Source: Saprospirales bacterium | GTDB taxonomy: Bacteria; Bacteroidota; Bacteroidia; Chitinophagales; Saprospiraceae | Direction of reading: 5' to 3' | Length of the DNA stretch: 24,404 bases | Assembly (NCBI GenBank): GCA_003559985.1 | Contig: PWJP01000069.1 | Coordinates: 1 to 24,404 of the forward strand | Shown: positions 23,484-24,404 of the stretch, piece by piece | How positions within the stretch are numbered: the stretch's first letter is position 1 | Layout: every line of letters begins with the position of its first letter | Position numbers and translations under genes: made by a program | Notes under the pieces: generated by a model | What the model saw: only the letters and a program-made list of their open reading frames with translations | Told to the model about the DNA's origin: nothing | Databases searched by the model: none

Positions 23484-24404
23484 TCAATTCTTAGAGCGAC
23501 CACCAGAGCGTCTCTTACTTCCAGAGGAGCGACGCTTGAAGTTTCTCTTTGGTTTTCTACCTCTGCCTCGTCCACCTGAAGCTTTAGGCGGCTCTTCGGA
23601 GTCAGTCATTGGATAGGGGTGTTCCGATACCACATTCAGACGGTTATTGATGAGTTTCTGAATTCCTTTCAATTCGGATTTCTGATTGGGATCACAGAAC
23701 GAAATGGCCGAGCCATCGTTTCCGGCCCTACCGGTACGTCCGATACGGTGAACATAAGTCTCAGCCACATCCGGCAGATCGAAATTGAATACATAGCTCA
23801 ATTCGTCGATGTCAATTCCCCGGGCTGCAATATCGGTTGCAACGAGTACTGAAATTTTATTCTTCTTAAAATCGCCCAACGCCTTTTGTCTGGCATTCTG
23901 GCTCTTATTTCCGTGAATGGCCGTCGCTTTGAATCCGGCTTTTGACAGAAATCGAGCCACTTTATCGGCTCCGTGCTTGGTCCTTGTAAAAACCAGGGCT
24001 GAGCCAATGTTCTTCTCCTTGAGCAGATGAACCAGGAGTTTTCTCTTGTCGGATCTGTTGGTGTAATAAAGCGATTGGTCTATTTTCTCCACGGTGGTGG
24101 AAGGAGGAGTTACCTCAACCTTCACCGGTTTATGGAGTAATTTTTTGGCCAAATCCTGAATTTCACCGGGCATGGTTGCAGAGAAAAGCAGGGTCTGTCG
24201 TTTTTTAGGCAGCACTTTAATCACCTTTCTCACGTCGTTGATAAAGCCCATGTCCAACATTCGGTCGGCCTCATCGAGAACGAATACCTCCAAATTACTG
24301 AGGTGGATGTGACCCTGGCCCATCAAATCGAGCAATCTGCCCGGAGTAGCGACCAAAATATCAATCCCCTTTCGGATTTTGGATACCTGAGGATTTTGAG
24401 AAAC
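23484..24404 (-). CDS. rhlE: RhlE-type DEAD-box ATP-dependent RNA helicase (5' end beyond window)
   Basis: DEAD-box helicases unwind RNA duplexes with ATP, typically in ribosome assembly or RNA decay. The frame is open to the right edge, so the N-terminus with the Q motif and Walker A is missing. The visible 306 codons carry TPGRLLDL (Ib), VLDEADRMLDMGF (II, the DEAD box), LLFSATMP (III), ALVFTRTKHGADKV (IV), LVATDIAARGIDIDEL (V) and YVHRIGRTGRAGNDG (VI). A basic Arg/Lys/Gly-rich tail follows (about the last 35 residues, with GRGRGRKPKRN), as in RhlE-type proteins. The TTG at 24356 is an internal leucine of the usual DILVATPGR, not a start. It ends in a strong terminator and converges on the OstA-like gene. 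Confidence 0.93.
   Translation of the reverse strand, partial: VSQNPQVSKIRKGIDILVATPGRLLDLMGQGHIHLSNLEVFVLDEADRMLDMGFINDVRKVIKVLPKKRQTLLFSATMPGEIQDLAKKLLHKPVKVEVTPPSTTVEKIDQSLYYTNRSDKRKLLVHLLKEKNIGSALVFTRTKHGADKVARFLSKAGFKATAIHGNKSQNARQKALGDFKKNKISVLVATDIAARGIDIDELSYVFNFDLPDVAETYVHRIGRTGRAGNDGSAISFCDPNQKSELKGIQKLINNRLNVVSEHPYPMTDSEEPPKASGGRGRGRKPKRNFKRRSSGSKRRSGGRSKN

Noticed and set aside
1..24404. Search for CRISPR, transposons, phage, toxin-antitoxin or defence genes
   Set aside because: No direct-repeat arrays, transposase/integrase motifs, terminal repeats or defence-type domains were seen by eye; the region reads as core chromosome.

Overview
This window comes from a member of the phylum Bacteroidota. 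Four things point there: type IX secretion (T9SS) and gliding genes (porV, porU, a porP/sprF homologue, gldJ) that occur only in this phylum; several protein families typical of it (a DUF4293-like protein, a very large OstA/LptA-like protein, a divergent arginase-fold protein); upstream regions carrying the Bacteroidota -7 element TAnnTTTG instead of a sigma-70 box; and mostly weak Shine-Dalgarno sequences. The order or genus cannot be resolved by eye. No CRISPR array, transposase, phage gene, integration site or recognisable defence system was found; this looks like core chromosome.

Layout. (1) 1-9533 is a secretion and envelope block. porV (partial) and porU read leftwards. A PorP/SprF-family gene, gldJ and murF read rightwards from a 307-base divergent region. 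PorU and PorV form the outer-membrane machinery that cleaves and attaches T9SS cargo, PorP/SprF proteins are outer-membrane partners of T9SS or gliding adhesins, GldJ is a lipoprotein of the gliding/secretion machinery, and MurF makes the last cytoplasmic peptidoglycan precursor. A strong terminator separates gldJ from murF. (2) 9561-13315 is metabolic: a divergent arginase-fold protein that appears to lack metal ligands (leftward), a Glu/Leu-type amino acid dehydrogenase (rightward), and the E2 subunit of pyruvate dehydrogenase (leftward), the last two converging on a hairpin terminator. (3) 13591-16945 is a tight rightward cluster of recR, a glycosyltransferase fused to a phosphoglycosyl-transferase-like region, and a TatD-type hydrolase. 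(4) 17092-17182 is tRNA-Ser(GGA). (5) 17269-19611 is a proton-channel operon: ExbB/TolQ, an orphan four-helix membrane protein, and two ExbD-like proteins. (6) 19620-23342 holds a small DUF4293-like membrane protein (leftward), a FAD-dependent oxidoreductase and an OstA/LptA-like LPS-transport protein (rightward). (7) 23484-24404 is the 3' part of an RhlE-type DEAD-box RNA helicase (leftward), separated from the OstA-like gene by a GC-rich terminator.

Several starts were corrected. For the ExbB, OstA-like and FAD-oxidoreductase genes an upstream in-frame TTG was rejected in favour of ATG. At the first two the TTG lies inside a TAnnTTTG promoter box. The DUF4293-like gene was shortened to its family-typical start.

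The most interesting items are the arginase-fold protein with an apparently dead active site, the GT2/phosphoglycosyltransferase fusion whose second half lacks its catalytic core, the ExbB-orphan-ExbD-ExbD operon, the PorP/SprF gene between porU and gldJ, and an exact -7 promoter box lying in the loop of the gldJ terminator. None of these proves a new system; each is a checkable lead.
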